From positions 1-23,901 of the forward strand of contig JBAVQS010000111.1 in assembly GCA_049694275.1 (NCBI GenBank): a DNA stretch of 23,901 nucleotides. The letters are read 5' to 3'. Shown here one piece after another: positions 1-7,379 of the stretch (position 1 is the first letter of the stretch; each line of letters starts with the position of its first letter). The notes beneath the pieces were generated by a model that saw nothing but the letters and a program-made list of their open reading frames with translations, had not been told where the DNA came from and made no database searches. The stretch comes from JBAVQS01 sp049694275 (lineage in GTDB: Bacteria > Chloroflexota > Anaerolineae > UBA4142 > SHND01). The position numbers and the translations under genes are program-made.

Positions 1-32
1 TTTCTTGCGTCAATCAGGAGGGAATAGAGGCA

Positions 33-809
33 ATGAAAAACGATCTCTTGCGGCAAATAATCAACGTCCTGGCTGTCATCTTGACCCTGATCGTGAATGG
101 CCTGGCCAATGCCCTGCCCCTCAACGGGCGCACGACCGGCTCCATCTCGGACGGATTCCACGTATTGTTCGTGCCGGCCGGGTATGTCTTTGCGATCTGG
201 GGGCTCATTTACGTCGGGTTGATTGCTTTTGGCATTTACCAGGCGCTCCCTGCACAGCGGGCCAACCCGCGCCTGCGCAAGATCGGCTATCTGTTCGCGC
301 TCTCCTGCCTGGCGAACAGCGCGTGGATCTTCCTCTGGCACTATGGCTATTTTCTCCTGACGCTGGTCGTGATGCTCCTGCTTCTGGCGCTGCTGATTGT
401 CATCTACCTGCGCCTGGAGATCGGGCGCGCGACGGTCAGTGGAATCGACCGGTGGACGGTCCAGATTCCGTTCAGTGTCTATCTTGGCTGGATTACCGTA
501 GCGACCATTGCCAATGTCACCGATGTGCTTGATTTTGTCCGGTGGAGCGGCTGGGGCCTGGGACCGGAGGGCTGGTTCATCGTCGTCATCCTGGCGGCGG
601 TGGCGATCAGCGCCGCCGTGAGCCTGACCCGCGGGGATATTGCCTACCTGCTGGTGATTGTTTGGGCCTTTATTGGCATTGCGGTCAAGCAAGCCAACAA
701 TCCGCTTGTGGCCACGACCACCTGGGTCATGACCGGCGCGGTGGTGATATTGCTGCTGGCGGGGGTCTGGGCCAACCGGCGCCGTCCGCTCCGGGTCGTG
801 GCCGGCTAG
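33..809 (+). CDS. TspO/MBR-like tryptophan-rich integral membrane protein
   Basis: The product is 258 aa and almost entirely hydrophobic, with about seven to eight predicted membrane segments and short charged loops. The segment around residues 46-70 (PAGYVFAIWGLIYVGL) and the Trp-rich loops (WIFLWHYG, WSGWGLGPEGW) resemble the enlarged TspO/MBR 'tryptophan-rich sensory protein' homologues. Classical TspO is about 160 aa with five helices, so this is a longer relative. TspO proteins bind porphyrins or sterols in membranes; the ligand here is unknown. The ATG at 33 is preceded by GAGG close to the start and a stronger AGGAGGG further upstream. It ends 45 bases before the next gene on the same strand, so the two may be cotranscribed. 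Its promoter would lie outside the window. The family call rests on remembered similarity; membrane location is clear from composition. Confidence 0.7.
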   Translation: MKNDLLRQIINVLAVILTLIVNGLANALPLNGRTTGSISDGFHVLFVPAGYVFAIWGLIYVGLIAFGIYQALPAQRANPRLRKIGYLFALSCLANSAWIFLWHYGYFLLTLVVMLLLLALLIVIYLRLEIGRATVSGIDRWTVQIPFSVYLGWITVATIANVTDVLDFVRWSGWGLGPEGWFIVVILAAVAISAAVSLTRGDIAYLLVIVWAFIGIAVKQANNPLVATTTWVMTGAVVILLLAGVWANRRRPLRVVAG

Positions 810-854
810 CTGCGGCCCTGGACCGGTCATCAGGGTTTCTGTGCGGGAGGAAAA

Positions 855-1343
855 ATGAAATTCCCTTTGGTGCAAAGTTCGAATCTCTCCGGCAAGCGCT
901 ATCGTCTGCCCGGCGATTTTGAAGGCGAGTACAATATCGTGCTCGTTCCTTTTCAGCGGCATCAGCAAGACAATGTCGATACCTGGGGACCGTTGCTGGA
1001 GCAGTTAGCCGCCCGGTATCCGACCCTCCGTTATTACGAACTGCCCACCCTGCCGGACATGGGAAGACTCCAGCGGTTCTTTATCGACAGTGGGATGCGG
1101 GGCGGCATCCCGGACCCGCGCGTGCGCGCCCGCACCATCACGCTCTACCTCGACGTTACTGCGTTCAACGCGGCCCTAAACTTGCCGACCATCGACGAGA
1201 TCTATGTCCTTCTCGTGACCCGCGCCGGCGATGTGTTATGGCGCGCCAGTGGCGATTACACGGCCGACAAGGGGCAAGCGCTCTCGGCCCGGTTGGAGGA
1301 GTTGTTTGCGGCGGACCCGGCATCGCCGCGCCCGCGTGCGTGA
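855..1343 (+). CDS. Small conserved hypothetical protein, possibly thioredoxin-fold (ATP10-like)
   Basis: The product is 162 aa, soluble, with no signal peptide or membrane segment. It has alternating strand/helix character. One segment reads NIVLVPFQRHQQ and is followed by WGPLLEQLAARYP; a later strand reads EIYVLLVTRAGDVLWRASG. This layout resembles the thioredoxin-like ATP10/peroxiredoxin-type proteins that start with an 'LPGD' segment, but there is no CxxC, so no redox role can be claimed. The ATG at 855 has a strong GGAGG four bases upstream. It follows the TspO-like gene in the same direction and ends five bases before the convergent hsdM stop, with no visible terminator between them. 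Function unknown. Confidence 0.6.
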   Translation: MKFPLVQSSNLSGKRYRLPGDFEGEYNIVLVPFQRHQQDNVDTWGPLLEQLAARYPTLRYYELPTLPDMGRLQRFFIDSGMRGGIPDPRVRARTITLYLDVTAFNAALNLPTIDEIYVLLVTRAGDVLWRASGDYTADKGQALSARLEELFAADPASPRPRA

Positions 1344-1348
1344 GCGGA

Positions 1349-2806
1349 TCAATTGCCCGCGATATTCTGCGCAATGCTGCTAAACTGTTCCAGCGCCGCT
1401 TCGAGGTTGACGACGATCTCGCGCGCCAGCAGGTCGGGATCAGGGAGGTTGTCGGAATCCTCCAGGCTCTCGTCCTTGAGCCAGAAAATGTCCAGGCTCG
1501 CCTTGTCGCGCTGAATGAGCTCGTCGTAGGTGAACGGATGGAACCGCTCGGTCGGCGTCCGGTCAAAGCGGTTCTCGGGGTTGTAGCGCTGCACAAAATC
1601 GTCCAGGTCTTCGCGCTTGAGCGTGTTGGTCTTGAGCGTAAAATGGATGTTCGTCCGCAGGTCGTAAATCCACAGCTTGTCTGTCCACGGCGTCTCGCTC
1701 GCCGGCTTGCGGTCAAAAAAGAGGACGTTCGCCTTGACCCCCTGCGCGTAAAAGATGCCCGTCGGCAAGCGGAGCAGGGTATGCACCTCACACTCGGCGA
1801 GTAGTTTGCGGCGCACCGTCTCGCCCGCGCCCCCCTCAAAGAGAATGTTATCGGGCACGACGATGGCCGCGTGGCCGTTGATCTTGAGCAGAGTCTTGAC
1901 GTGCTGTAAAAAGTTGAGCTGCTTGTTCGAGGTCGTCGCCCAGAAATCGCCCCGCTCGTACACCAGCGTCTCGCGGTCCGCCTTGCCCTCTTCATTCACG
2001 ATCGTGATGCTGCTCTTTTTGCCAAAGGGTGGATTGGTCATCACGTAATCAAAGCGGTCGCCGGGGTCCGCCGCCAGGCTATCGCTCACGACGACCGGGC
2101 TTGTTTCCCCGCCGATCCCATGCAGGTAGAGATTCATTACGCACAGCCGCGCCGCGCTGTCGACAATCTCCCAGCCCTTGAAGGTCTTGAATCGCAAAAA
2201 CTCTTTCTGCTCGCGGTCCAGCCGGTAATGGTGCGAGACAAAATCGTACGCCAAGAGGAAAAAGCCGCCGGTCCCACAGGCCGGGTCGCAGATCGTCGCC
2301 CCCGGCGCGGGGTGCATGACCTCGACCATCGCCTTGATCAGTGAGCGCGGCGTAAAATACTGCCCCGCGCCGCTCTTGATGTCCTCGGCGTTCTTTTGCA
2401 GCAGCCCCTCGTAAATCTCCCCCTTGACGTCAATATCCAGCCCCATCCACACTTCGCCGTTGATGAGCTCGATCAGCCGCCGCAGCTTGGCCGGGTCCTG
2501 AATCTTGTTCTGCGACTTGCGAAAAATCACGCCGAGCATCCCGCTCGCCTTGCCGAGCGATTCCAGAATGTGCCGGTAATGCACCTCCAGCGCGTCGCCG
2601 TCCTTTGCGAGCAGACTCGTCCAATCCAGCATCCCTGGGATAGCCGATGGCCGGCTGAACGGCGGCTTGGTCTGCTCATCCGCCATCTTCAAAAACAGCA
2701 GATACGTCAACTGCTCGACGTAATCGCCATAACTGACGCCGTCATCGCGCAGCACATTGCAGTAATTCCAGAGTCGCTGGACAATCGCAGAAGATTCGTT
2801 TCCCAT
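1349..2806 (-). CDS. hsdM: Type I restriction-modification DNA methyltransferase subunit HsdM
   Basis: The 485-aa protein is an N6-adenine DNA methyltransferase that works as an M2S complex with HsdS and as R2M2S with HsdR. An N-terminal helical HsdM domain (residues 8-140) is followed by the methylase domain: GQYFTPRSLI near 148, the SAM-binding motif DPACGTGGFF at 174-183, and the catalytic NPPF motif at 258-261. Length is normal. I chose the ATG at 2806, which overlaps the TAA of the upstream RAYT gene as TAATG; a GGGCAGG stretch just upstream can serve as ribosome site. An in-frame start at 2851 would add 15 residues inside the RAYT gene and is less likely. It is the last gene of the operon, so modification lies downstream of restriction and all cargo genes, the reverse of the usual M-S-R order. 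The gene looks intact. Confidence 0.96.
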   Translation of the reverse strand: MGNESSAIVQRLWNYCNVLRDDGVSYGDYVEQLTYLLFLKMADEQTKPPFSRPSAIPGMLDWTSLLAKDGDALEVHYRHILESLGKASGMLGVIFRKSQNKIQDPAKLRRLIELINGEVWMGLDIDVKGEIYEGLLQKNAEDIKSGAGQYFTPRSLIKAMVEVMHPAPGATICDPACGTGGFFLLAYDFVSHHYRLDREQKEFLRFKTFKGWEIVDSAARLCVMNLYLHGIGGETSPVVVSDSLAADPGDRFDYVMTNPPFGKKSSITIVNEEGKADRETLVYERGDFWATTSNKQLNFLQHVKTLLKINGHAAIVVPDNILFEGGAGETVRRKLLAECEVHTLLRLPTGIFYAQGVKANVLFFDRKPASETPWTDKLWIYDLRTNIHFTLKTNTLKREDLDDFVQRYNPENRFDRTPTERFHPFTYDELIQRDKASLDIFWLKDESLEDSDNLPDPDLLAREIVVNLEAALEQFSSIAQNIAGN

Positions 2807-3690
2807 TACCTGCCCTTTACATTCCTCGGATTCTCTTGGTCGGCTTCCCACTTGCCGGGGTTCTCTTGAATATACGCCCGCGCCCGCCGCATCTCCTCAT
2901 CGCTCCGCAGAACGTGCTCGTAATAATTGTGTTGCCAGACCGGCATTCCCTGAGTGCCCTGCGCGCCATTGATTCTTTTGGCCACAACCGATTTGAATTG
3001 CGCCATGATTGCCCCGACCGAACCGGGCATCGGCGGCGCCGGCGGCATGCGCGGTTCTGGGGCAGGTGTAGGGGCGAGCCGGTGGTTCGCCCCAGACGTG
3101 GCGTGCCCGTGATCCTGCGAATCTGTGGTGGTGCGTGGTTCGGGGGCGAGCGACCCATTCGTGGGTGTGGTCGGACCGAGGTTGGTTGGTGTAGGGGCGA
3201 GCCGGTGGTTCGCCCCAGACGCGGCGTGCATGTGATCCTGCGAATCTGTGGTGGTGCGTTGGTCAGGGGCGAGCGACCCGTTCGTGGCGGTCGGACCGAG
3301 GTTGGTTGGTGTCGGGGCGAGCCGGTGGTTCGCCCCAGACGCGGCGTGCCCGTGATCCTGCGAATCTGTGGTGGTACGTTGGTCAGGGGCGAGCGACCCG
3401 TTCGCCCCTACATGGGTTGCGTCGGTAATAATCAAAACCGCATGGAAATGATTGGGCATGATGACAAATTCATCCAATTGCACGTTGGGTCTTATCTTTG
3501 CCGTTCGTAACCATTCCTCTTGAACGATTCGCCCGCATTCGCTCAGACGCATCTCGCCGTTGACAATTTCACCGAACAGGCATTCTCGGTCGTTCGTAAC
3601 CAGGGTGATAAAATATGCACCCGGCTGGCTATAATCATATCCCTTGAGCCGGATCGAACGCCGGTGGTGTTTTGAGGGGGCGGTAGCCAT
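2806..3690 (-). CDS. REP-associated tyrosine transposase (RAYT, TnpA_REP family) enlarged by three translated repeat copies
   Basis: This 294-aa protein belongs to the IS200/IS605-like Y1 transposase superfamily that nicks REP palindromes. The N-terminus (RRSIRLKGYDYSQPGAYFIT) is typical of the family. The HUH metal-binding motif is PNHFH, with H81 and H83. The C-terminal helix bears VWQHNYYEHVLRSDEEM, where Y256 or Y257 is the likely nucleophile. Family members are about 150-180 aa. Here some 130 residues (about 93-222) are inserted between HUH motif and Tyr helix, made of three 40-41-aa repeats (NGSLAPDQRTTTDSQDH...NHRLAPTP) encoded by the repeat at 3068-3411. Both catalytic elements survive and the frame is open. 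The ATG at 3690 has AAGGGA six bases upstream; a GTG at 3720 lacks support. Its TAA overlaps the hsdM start. It may be active, domesticated, or merely tolerated in the operon. Confidence 0.9.
   Translation of the reverse strand: MATAPSKHHRRSIRLKGYDYSQPGAYFITLVTNDRECLFGEIVNGEMRLSECGRIVQEEWLRTAKIRPNVQLDEFVIMPNHFHAVLIITDATHVGANGSLAPDQRTTTDSQDHGHAASGANHRLAPTPTNLGPTATNGSLAPDQRTTTDSQDHMHAASGANHRLAPTPTNLGPTTPTNGSLAPEPRTTTDSQDHGHATSGANHRLAPTPAPEPRMPPAPPMPGSVGAIMAQFKSVVAKRINGAQGTQGMPVWQHNYYEHVLRSDEEMRRARAYIQENPGKWEADQENPRNVKGR
3068..3411. repeat. Three tandem copies of a REP/BIME-like repeat inside the RAYT gene
   Basis: Units run 3068-3190 (123 bp), 3191-3310 (120 bp) and 3311-3411 (101 bp). Each begins GTAGGGGCGAGCC (GTC in the third) with a hairpin pairing GGGGCGA and TCGCCCC. 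The third ends with a second hairpin and CGCCCCTAC, as the free copy at 3760-3860 does. The first two have lost the right-hand end and are joined through a GGTCGGACCGAGGTTGGTTGGT spacer. Both period lengths are multiples of three, so the reading frame is kept. Confidence 0.92.
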
Positions 3691-3759
3691 ATTTGATCCC
3701 TTGATGATTGGAATTGTCACAATATTGGGGCGCGCGCCGCGTTCGCGTGTGCGGCCGAT

Positions 3760-3860
3760 GTAGGGGCGAGCCGGTGGTTCGCCCCTGTCGCGGCGTGCCC
3801 GTGATCCTGTGAATCAGAGGTGATGTGTGGTTCAGGGGCGAGCGACCCGTTCGCCCCTAC
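3760..3860. repeat. Free 101-bp REP/BIME-like element with 10-bp terminal inverted repeats
   Basis: The element begins GTAGGGGCGA and ends TCGCCCCTAC, a perfect 10-bp terminal inverted repeat. It holds two outward palindromes (3763-3785 and 3835-3857) separated by about 50 bp, the layout of a bacterial interspersed mosaic element. By hand alignment about 90 of 101 positions match the third unit inside the RAYT gene. It fills most of the 182-bp gap between the 88-aa gene and the RAYT start. Flanking a RAYT with its cognate REP is typical for the family, so these are likely its substrates. A transcript through it would form strong hairpins and could lower expression of the downstream RAYT and hsdM. 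Confidence 0.9.
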
Positions 3861-3872
3861 CCTGTATCACAA

Positions 3873-4139
3873 TCAAAGCGGCATCTTGCCGAGCAATCCA
3901 GCAAACCCGAGTACGCAAAGACTCCCGCCGACGATCACGCTGATCGCATGTGGCAGCGCCACCTGTGCGCCCAACCAGGGAAAGATAAAGAACCCGTAAT
4001 GCCGGTACTGGAACCCCAGGCCGAGCGCGGCCAGGCTCAACGTCACCGCCCAGCCCTTGATCGTCAAGAGGTTTTTGTCGTAATCCTTGACGAGATCGAG
4101 AATGGCATAGTATTCCTTGAGAAGGGAATCGTCAGGCAT
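3873..4139 (-). CDS. Small two-helix membrane protein of the RM operon
   Basis: The 88-aa product begins with a soluble, acidic helix (MPDDSLLKEYYAILDLVKDYDK). A first hydrophobic segment follows (IKGWAVTLSLAALGLGFQY), then a short loop with HYGFFIFPWLG, and a second segment (HAISVIVGGSLCVLGFAGLLG). The ATG at 4139 has a perfect AGGAGG four bases upstream; the ATG at 4154 is less well placed. It starts 30 bases after the HEPN-DUF4268 stop and ends 12 bases before the free repeat, so the repeat may have landed at, or trimmed, its 3' end. I recall longer proteins with the same N-terminus, so a shortened C-terminus is possible but unproven. Its position suggests a membrane partner of the HEPN protein. 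Function unknown. Confidence 0.65.
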   Translation of the reverse strand: MPDDSLLKEYYAILDLVKDYDKNLLTIKGWAVTLSLAALGLGFQYRHYGFFIFPWLGAQVALPHAISVIVGGSLCVLGFAGLLGKMPL

Positions 4140-4169
4140 ATAGCCTCCTGGCATTCTGATATCGGCAAG

Positions 4170-5777
4170 TTACTTGTCCAGCGCTTTGATTCTCGGTTGA
4201 AATGCGTCAATAAACTTGACCATTGTTTCTACTGCCCATTGCTTGGCTGCTTCCAACTCACTCGGTTCATCAGTAATTGTGGCCGGGTGAGTTACTCGGA
4301 CCATTTTTTGCACATTGTCTGGACGCGGTTCCCAAATCAATGACGTGCCTAATTCTTTCTCGATTTCGGTGCGCTGTCTCAGAAGCCCTTGAAATGCTCG
4401 ATCATTGAATATCTTGTCATTTGATGCAATGGTTAGCTCAATACGCAGCACATCCCCCCGGCCAAAAGACCATCCCAAATAGAACCCAGACCGTCCCGCT
4501 CCAAACCAGAACCAATTCGCCGGAAAAACCCTGTTTGCATGAGTACTGCCTGGGCGTGCTTCCTTGATTCTCGCTAGCAGGTCTGCAAAGAACTGTTGAT
4601 AGAGTGAGTTCTTTCCGCTTTCGGGCTCGGATCCTTTTTGTATCTCCCGTTTCTCAGCCGTTCGGACTGCGGGCCTTGGGCTGCCTGCGGCCAGCCATTG
4701 TTCGATTTCGGACCTGTTCTTGTCGAGTTTAGCCAGCCAATTTTGGCCAAGCTCAATTATGGCCCTGTGATCACGATCCACATCAATCGGCTTCAAAGTA
4801 CTGCGCTTTGTAAAATAGTATTCTACGTCTACGTTGAGATACCCAAACCAGTATTCGGGGTCTTGGGGTTCCTCTGGATAGTCCGCGGAAAAGCGATACT
4901 CGTACAACCAGGTGCGCTGAGTGAGTGAGACACCTCGCGGATCGGGTTGAATAATCTGCTGCAGCAGATCCAGATAGAGTTCGACGGGTTCGTGACAATT
5001 GTCTCCATTAAGGAATAGAAGCCGTGAGTAGACGTCTGCCAGGCTTGTTTGAATCTGGCTATTTGCGGCATCTGACAAGTACTCTGCGAGCAGGTTTTTC
5101 GGAGTTCCTTTCTCTATTTTTATGGAGAAGGTCTCATCGATCTGGCGGCGGACTAGATCGAAAGCTCTAGTAACGCTGGGAAGTACAAACGCTGGATAGA
5201 TCGTTTCAATAGCAACTGCCGCTGTCTCTGCCAAGTGCCTTCGCTCGCGTTGGACTGCTTGTAATTGCCCCTCGATTTCTTTGCGTTCACGCTCGTGTCG
5301 TGCCTTTTCTTCCTCAGCGCGTTTTGCATCCAATTCCGGTTTGCGTAATTCCTGCGTCAGGTCCACTTCAAGCAGACGGTTCAGCAGATCAACAGCGATT
5401 TCAGCGTACTTGTGGGCTTTTTCAGTCGGAATTGTGATCCCATTCCCTCGGTGATAGAGGTTGTTACGAAGGTCATGATAGAATTGCACATCAGCTACAT
5501 CGATTCCTTGCAAGCGTGGGCCTGCGGCTCGCTCAAGCCCGTCACATAACTCGTGAAAATTTCCTTCGGCGGCTTTCTTTCGATCGCCAAAGGGAAGTTT
5601 GACCTTGGTCGTCTTGTCTGGCAATAGTAGATAGGTTTTGAAGAGCGTCTCTACCCCAATATCGAGCAACAGAAAAGCGATGCGTTGATGAAAATCGTCA
5701 GATTGATGCAGGTTTTGCAGCGCGAACTCGATCAGCTCTGTCGGTCCGTTCTGCCATGGATGTGTGATAGTGGCCAT
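4170..5777 (-). CDS. HEPN-domain / coiled-coil / DUF4268 fusion protein in the type I RM operon
   Basis: The 535-aa soluble protein has three parts. Residues 10-140 are helical and end with HDLRNNLYHRG, which carries the R-x4-H signature of HEPN RNases (R104, H109). Residues about 145-185 are a charged coiled coil (KRAEEEKARHERERKEIEG). Residues about 390-535 match the DUF4268 pattern (WFWFGAGRSGFYLGWSF, then RIELTIASNDKIFNDRAF and EIEKELGTSLIWEP). The middle, 190-380, I do not recognise. HEPN proteins in defence islands are commonly RNases of toxin or abortive-infection systems; DUF4268 is often seen near restriction systems. It lies 48 bases after hsdS with no visible terminator. Base composition is visibly poorer in GC than hsdR, suggesting separate acquisition. 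The ATG at 5777 gives a natural N-terminus; a TTG at 5789 is possible, and neither has a clear ribosome site. Confidence 0.8.
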   Translation of the reverse strand: MATITHPWQNGPTELIEFALQNLHQSDDFHQRIAFLLLDIGVETLFKTYLLLPDKTTKVKLPFGDRKKAAEGNFHELCDGLERAAGPRLQGIDVADVQFYHDLRNNLYHRGNGITIPTEKAHKYAEIAVDLLNRLLEVDLTQELRKPELDAKRAEEEKARHERERKEIEGQLQAVQRERRHLAETAAVAIETIYPAFVLPSVTRAFDLVRRQIDETFSIKIEKGTPKNLLAEYLSDAANSQIQTSLADVYSRLLFLNGDNCHEPVELYLDLLQQIIQPDPRGVSLTQRTWLYEYRFSADYPEEPQDPEYWFGYLNVDVEYYFTKRSTLKPIDVDRDHRAIIELGQNWLAKLDKNRSEIEQWLAAGSPRPAVRTAEKREIQKGSEPESGKNSLYQQFFADLLARIKEARPGSTHANRVFPANWFWFGAGRSGFYLGWSFGRGDVLRIELTIASNDKIFNDRAFQGLLRQRTEIEKELGTSLIWEPRPDNVQKMVRVTHPATITDEPSELEAAKQWAVETMVKFIDAFQPRIKALDK

Positions 5778-5825
5778 AGGAGTCACCAAAGGAGAAACTT
5801 TCGTGAATAAAGATTACTAATCAGC

Positions 5826-7355
5826 TCAAATCAACTTTAACTGCTTGTTCTCTTTGCGCTGCTTGGGTGGTTTGTCTTGATTTATCTTCTCTGCTTCCTC
5901 TGCCCGGCTTGCCCGTATCTTCTCCAACAACCTCTCCGCCGGTTCGTCGCTCGGGTCTTGCGGCACGAGCTTGCCCTCGAACGCGCGCTTTAATATGCTC
6001 TGCCGCAACCGCTCCGCCTGCTTCAATCCCTGCGCCACAGTCTTTTCCACCTCATCCGCAACAGAAAGACGCCGCTCGACTTCAGCGACGATAAATTCTT
6101 GCTCGGTGAGTGAAGGGAGAGGAAATGAAATCGCCCTCAATTCTTTCACGCCCTTGACATTAGGGATTGCTGTGCCAGTCGAGTTGTCGAAAAGCGATTT
6201 TTGAAAGCGTGGCGAACGAAAGAGATGGAGAAAATATCGATGCGCGATGATGTTTTCGTTGATACGAATACGAAGTAGTGCTTGATTTATGATGCCCCTC
6301 TCAAACTGTTGAGGTACGCGCGTGATGCGCCCGAGAGTAACGCCCGAACAGCTCATTAGATAATCACCGGCGTTCACTTCAAAGGCTCGCATCTCTTCAA
6401 ATTTCTCCGGTGTAATGTAGTAACGACCAAATGAGCAATCGTCGTTAATAGCGCAATATTGTTCGTAAACTTTGTAACCGCTTTCAACAAAGATTGATTT
6501 CGTCAGCGCGCTGCCAAATGGGCCTCGCCTGAATGCCCCAGCCTCATTAGCCAGAATCATTTTCCAGGTCGCCCAGCACCACCCCTCCGGCAACTCTCCC
6601 AACTCGCGCGTATTGACAGGTGGCAGCGTCTTCTCCTTCCCATTCCCCTGTTTTGCTCGCTCCTCGCGTATCCGCTCCAACAACACCGACGCCGGCTCAA
6701 TCTTGCCCTTGTTCGCTTCACGCCATTCCGTTGTCAATTTCCCTTCCACCGCCGCCTTGAGCACCGCCTGGCGATACCGCTTTAATTGCGCCTTGGCCTT
6801 TTGCAACTCGGCAATGCCAGCGTCGAGGTCCGAGAACAATTCCTCGATCTTGGCGACGATGCGGCGCTGCTCGGGGAGAGGAGGGATAGGGACGAATTGC
6901 GAGAAGACATCTGAATCTCTAACTGCCGGATAACTCGTGCCTCTTTGCAAATCATTGAGCGGATTCAAAAAATCATTCGTCTGCGTCAGGAGAAAGATGA
7001 AGATATGGTTGATGCCGTCAGCAGGTCGGATTACGCAAAAACCTGTAGAGGCAATCTGCCCGTCAAAAATTGAGGGCACAGCCGCAATATTTTTGAGGTA
7101 AGTTCTGACGGTGGAAAAAAGGACATCACCCGTCTTCACGACCTGTCTTGCTCTTGACGGGGCATCTTTCCCAAGATACTTTTTCGGACTGGTGATTTTT
7201 TGCTGTGTGTTATCAATTGAGGCGATATCGATGTAGTCAAATTCCCTGTCAGGTTGAACATGCGGGTCGGTCTTCTCAACATTGCCAACAATATCGCCTA
7301 ACCGCGTCCACACCCACCCCTTTGGCAATTGCGGCAAATCGTTTCGCTCATCCAT
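5826..7355 (-). CDS. hsdS: Type I restriction-modification specificity subunit HsdS
   Basis: The 509-aa subunit sets the DNA sequence recognised by the complex. It shows the two-fold plan of HsdS. The first target-recognition domain opens with LPKGWVWTRLGDIV (about residue 10). The central conserved spacer begins PIPPLPEQRRIVAKIEELF and is followed by a long helix. The second target-recognition domain opens with LPEGWCWATW. The distal conserved helix contains LTEQEFIVAEVERRLS, and the tail ends in a Lys-rich helix (KPPKQRKENKQLK). The second recognition domain (around 6100-6540) is poorer in GC than hsdR, as expected for domains exchanged between strains. The ATG at 7355 starts 24 bases after the hsdR stop, with a GGTGGA stretch upstream. 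No frameshift is visible. Specificity cannot be read from sequence alone. Confidence 0.95.
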   Translation of the reverse strand: MDERNDLPQLPKGWVWTRLGDIVGNVEKTDPHVQPDREFDYIDIASIDNTQQKITSPKKYLGKDAPSRARQVVKTGDVLFSTVRTYLKNIAAVPSIFDGQIASTGFCVIRPADGINHIFIFLLTQTNDFLNPLNDLQRGTSYPAVRDSDVFSQFVPIPPLPEQRRIVAKIEELFSDLDAGIAELQKAKAQLKRYRQAVLKAAVEGKLTTEWREANKGKIEPASVLLERIREERAKQGNGKEKTLPPVNTRELGELPEGWCWATWKMILANEAGAFRRGPFGSALTKSIFVESGYKVYEQYCAINDDCSFGRYYITPEKFEEMRAFEVNAGDYLMSCSGVTLGRITRVPQQFERGIINQALLRIRINENIIAHRYFLHLFRSPRFQKSLFDNSTGTAIPNVKGVKELRAISFPLPSLTEQEFIVAEVERRLSVADEVEKTVAQGLKQAERLRQSILKRAFEGKLVPQDPSDEPAERLLEKIRASRAEEAEKINQDKPPKQRKENKQLKLI

Positions 7356-7379
7356 CTCAAAAGGTATCCACCGTGCGTC

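Noticed and set aside
3068..3411. Direct repeats resembling a CRISPR array
   Set aside because: Units are 101-123 bp, contain no unique spacers, lie inside a coding frame, and no cas genes are present.
3873..4139. Frameshifted longer gene for the 88-aa membrane protein
   Set aside because: I translated the other frames after the first membrane segment by eye and found no convincing continuation, so a frameshift is not supported.
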